In this document: positions 62,901 to 64,000 of the stretch, one piece after another | How positions within the stretch are numbered: position 1 is the stretch's first letter | Layout of the letters: every line of letters begins with the position of its first letter | NCBI RefSeq assembly: GCF_024623455.1 | Contig: NZ_JANIPJ010000008.1 | Span: forward strand, 62,001 to 126,000 | Length of the DNA: 64,000 nucleotides | From: Paenibacillus soyae | GTDB lineage: Bacteria > Bacillota > Bacilli > Paenibacillales > Paenibacillaceae | Reading direction: 5' to 3' | The notes under the pieces: generated by a model | What the model was told of the DNA's origin: nothing | The model's database searches: none | Seen by the model: only the letters and a program-made list of their open reading frames with translations | Program-made: the position numbers and the translations under genes

Positions 62901-63094
62901 ATACGTTCAGACCGATGCAAGTCTTGACGATACAAGAAGCCCTTGAAATGCTGGGCAATGCTATTAAGCTGACAGGCTTGGCTGCTCTCGAAGCCCCTCT
63001 CCAAGATGAAACGCTTGTGTACTTAACTAGAGAAGAAAGCGCGGTCTGGATCCATTGGCTTCTGTCTAAGTATGTGTTAGAAGTCGATATTTGA
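59963..63094 (+). CDS. SLH-anchored GH16 endo-galactanase-like enzyme, multidomain
   Basis: 1043 aa, secreted (signal peptide about 1-31, ending ARA). In order: CBM4/9-like module (about 38-172), uninterrupted GH16 domain (about 190-438) with TEIDVYETVG (Glu315, Asp317, Glu320), CBM9-like domain (about 455-640), a module shared with the agarase at 51350 (about 650-890) and SLH domains (about 895-1043), of which the third looks degenerate. GGAAGGA precedes ATG 59963, 21 bases after the previous gene. Works at the wall on the same polymer as its neighbour. Confidence 0.9.
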   Translation: MNKRGNASVHSLILVVIILSLLGMPASQARAEEASRVNAFENGSFESGQLPARYSKWGSGSAAVMTEHAYTGNYALVYSGQGAIEFPVSGLQSNTEYKAAVYAKLGTSAGATLGVKEHNGAEDSYIPIRGTTYSLYEVSFQTGAVETSAKVYLYNESGSGTVYADDFELLVEVLPPPAISENVVDNSIYPLSDSDNVRSWKYSLDYSDEFSGAALDRSKWNDYHTYWLGRQPSIFSPRNIRQENGRLILTAKYETIPEMAEANAKLGPNSPPYEKYTTAAVQSTTKTGYGYYEIKAKAAPVSITSSFWLQGSETEIDVYETVGRSTVNPDSGFEIPMNTHYYAGGDWSKDIANPGVYHSKDDLTADFHVYGLDWNAKWIRFYYDGVLVREIRNDVFHENQFIFMDMETFTWAGLPSEASMASPNGDYIIEYMRVWRSNAPVSDDPELELPPVKEAEALRGTPALNASSPDPLWSQAKEIGSLRVKGGSTSITAIAKTLWDDRFLYIRTEVKDADLTGTEPNETYKNDSVEVYVDGGNEKAKPYDGNDIKWNVDYMGRSSGINVPEGAQQSVHRTNDGYVVEMAVPWMSIVRPAGSTIGFDIQVNDARQPSRVRQGYLGWNDPLDQVWQNMGMTGDLKLSSVAANVPPVYTYVPSPVPDLVKLTMNGQLISGGTVVKSLTEGQSAATVYPDRKGLLKVLNSLDEKAVVSIEVNESADIVIGQFDGSLLTALADKKAILAFETNMANYRLPVRQVIASESWKSILEQSDSGDIDLAEVQVQLRIGKPTEEEKRRVVIATDDQSLKPIGEPISFVIQVMYGTQVIELKSFDAYVERTIPLPSGLDPAQVATAVVVEPDGSIRHVPTSMVSLEGKWHASIRSLTNSMYTLVGHEVRLLDIKQSGAEEIIRRLAARTIVKGLPDGTFRPEGLVTRAEFTAMLVRALGLRLEPTQRSFKDVHASSWYGAYVSTAHEHQLIRGYGDHTFRPMQVLTIQEALEMLGNAIKLTGLAALEAPLQDETLVYLTREESAVWIHWLLSKYVLEVDI

Positions 63095-63130
63095 ACATTG
63101 CAAGTCGAGATTGCATCTTCTCACTACAGC

Positions 63131-63177
63131 GTTGAAGGACTATGCTGATTACAGAAGTAATGTCATAGTCCTTCAAC
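63131..63177 (+). terminator. Long perfect hairpin after the GH16/SLH gene
   Basis: A 14-bp perfect stem GTTGAAGGACTATG (63131-63144) with CATAGTCCTTCAAC (63164-63177). There is no T tract after it, so it may be a terminator with factor help or an mRNA stability element. Confidence 0.5.
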
Positions 63178-63237
63178 CCATGCGAGCTATAAAAAATATC
63201 GTCTCGCAAAAGAGGACAGCATGAGGGGGGAACACAG

Positions 63238-63675
63238 GTGCTGATCGGAATTCCCGGACTATTGTCGCCGGATTTGCTGAAATGGATGAGAGAGATGGGA
63301 CATGGTGATGAGTTGGTACTGGCGGATGCCAATTTCCCAGCTGCAAGCCATGCGCAGCGACTTGTACGATGCGATGGAATTGGCATTGTTGAATTGCTGG
63401 AAGCGATCGTCAAGGTGCTTCCACTGGACGATTATGTGGAGAAGCCTGCGGCGGTTATGGCCGTTGTCCCAGGCGATCCCGTAGAGACAACGATTTGGGA
63501 CTCCTATGAAGCGATACTGTATAGAAAAACAGGATTGTCATCCTCATTGGAATCGATTGAGAGATTCAGCTTCTATGAACGAAGCAGTTCAGCGTATGTT
63601 ATTGTTGCAACTGGTGAACGGGCACAATACGGCAACCTGATTCTGAAGAAGGGGGTCGTTCGTGAACATGATTGA
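63238..63675 (+). CDS. fucU: RbsD/FucU-family sugar mutarotase
   Basis: 145 aa, matching L-fucose mutarotase FucU in length and motifs: [17 protein letters not shown] (His22), FYER (112-115) and [19 protein letters not shown] 63238 follows GAGGGGGG by seven bases. FucU acts on L-fucose. L-galactose differs only by a C6 hydroxyl and is released from desulfated porphyran, so L-galactose is a possible substrate here (inference). The stop overlaps the sulfatase start region. Confidence 0.85.
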   Translation: MLIGIPGLLSPDLLKWMREMGHGDELVLADANFPAASHAQRLVRCDGIGIVELLEAIVKVLPLDDYVEKPAAVMAVVPGDPVETTIWDSYEAILYRKTGLSSSLESIERFSFYERSSSAYVIVATGERAQYGNLILKKGVVREHD

Positions 63676-64000
63676 CCAGAGGCCCAATATTGTATTCCTG
63701 TTCGCAGACGATCAAAGATTTGATACCCTGCGTGCATTGGGCAATACCGACATTCATACGCCGCATCTGGATAACCTGCTGGAGCACGGCACCGCCTTTC
63801 GCCAGGCTCATATTCCAGGCGGCACGGTAGGTGCAGTCTGTATGCCCAGCCGCGCAATGCTGCATACAGGAAGAACGTTGTTCCATATTCATGACGATGG
63901 AAGAAGCATTCCTGAGGAGCATGTATTGATGGGGGAAACGTTCCGGCAAGCGGGTTACGCCACCTTCGGCATTGGCAAATGGCATAACGGCGCCGCCTCC
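63662..64000 (+). CDS. Sulfatase, 5-prime part (cut by window end)
   Basis: First 113 residues of a type I sulfatase. GTG 63662 follows AAGGGGG by about six bases and overlaps the end of the FucU gene; ATG 63668 is the alternative. [17 protein letters not shown] carries metal-binding Asp residues, and [14 protein letters not shown] gives Cys60 as the formylglycine site. No signal peptide is visible, so it should act in the cytoplasm. It belongs to a different subgroup than the sulfatase at 45847. Confidence 0.92.
   Translation, partial: MNMIDQRPNIVFLFADDQRFDTLRALGNTDIHTPHLDNLLEHGTAFRQAHIPGGTVGAVCMPSRAMLHTGRTLFHIHDDGRSIPEEHVLMGETFRQAGYATFGIGKWHNGAAS

Overview
The window looks like a chromosomal piece of a Paenibacillus-like member of the Bacillota. 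The reasons are strong AGGAGG-type ribosome binding sites, frequent GTG and TTG starts, sigma-A promoters with 17-base spacers, secreted enzymes ending in S-layer homology (SLH) domains, a YesM/YesN-type two-component pair and LplB/YtcP-type sugar transporters. No rRNA, tRNA, CRISPR array or intact insertion sequence was seen. Genus is inferred from gene style, not from a marker gene.

Read as a whole, the window is a very large polysaccharide-utilisation locus. The best-fitting substrate is a red-algal galactan (agar or porphyran). The evidence is a GH86-like agarase/porphyranase with SLH anchor (51350-56884), two GH16 endo-galactanase-like enzymes (58724-59941 and 59963-63094), a GH117-like exo-enzyme (16433-17530), three GH2 enzymes, two sulfatases, an enolase-superfamily protein that looks like 3,6-anhydro-L-galactonate cycloisomerase (18639-19742), a D-galactonate dehydratase (dgoD, 43641-44789), an aldose 1-epimerase and a FucU-type mutarotase. 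Secreted enzymes are few and partly wall-anchored. The GH2, GH117 and sulfatase proteins have no visible signal peptide, so oligosaccharides are probably imported by the ABC transporters and finished inside the cell.

Layout. 1-6159: end of a sugar ABC transporter (two permeases, binding protein) followed by a sensor kinase and AraC-type response regulator. 6190-16207: an AraC regulator divergent from a PhyH dioxygenase, then an amidohydrolase, a Gfo/Idh/MocA oxidoreductase and a GntR/FCD regulator, a glycosidase-like barrel protein, and a four-gene set resembling four-carbon sugar-acid catabolism (dehydrogenase, isomerase, kinase, class II aldolase). GTATAC-centred palindromes link this region to the GntR protein. 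16433-28902: GH117-like enzyme, an IclR regulator divergent from the anhydrogalactose set (cycloisomerase, zinc dehydrogenase, two SDRs, TIM-barrel isomerase), LacZ-type GH2 and a second GH2 behind a sigma-A promoter with a GGAAC/GTTCC palindrome. 28957-47355: a long same-strand run with three CaiB/BaiF CoA-transferases, a binding-protein-like protein without signal peptide, a crotonase, an aldehyde dehydrogenase, an UlaG-like metallohydrolase, a third GH2, an FAH-family hydrolase, two zinc dehydrogenases, a kinase-like gene broken by one stop codon, a divergent enolase paralogue, dgoD and a sulfatase. 47622-63094: a second sugar transporter and the secreted galactanases, interrupted by a mutarotase gene and a scar made of two truncated genes. 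63238-64000: fucU-like gene and the start of a second sulfatase, cut by the window edge.

Likely flow: SLH-anchored GH86 and GH16 enzymes cut the polymer. Transporters import oligosaccharides. Sulfatases, GH117 and GH2 enzymes release galactose-type sugars and anhydrogalactose. Anhydrogalactose would be oxidised (AldA-like dehydrogenase), cycloisomerised and passed through two redox steps to 2-keto-3-deoxygluconate, and galactonate would enter through DgoD. A keto-deoxy-sugar-acid kinase and aldolase are not in the window. The parts with no obvious place in this scheme are the CoA-transferase/crotonase block, the enolase paralogue and the interrupted kinase. They are the best candidates for undescribed biochemistry.
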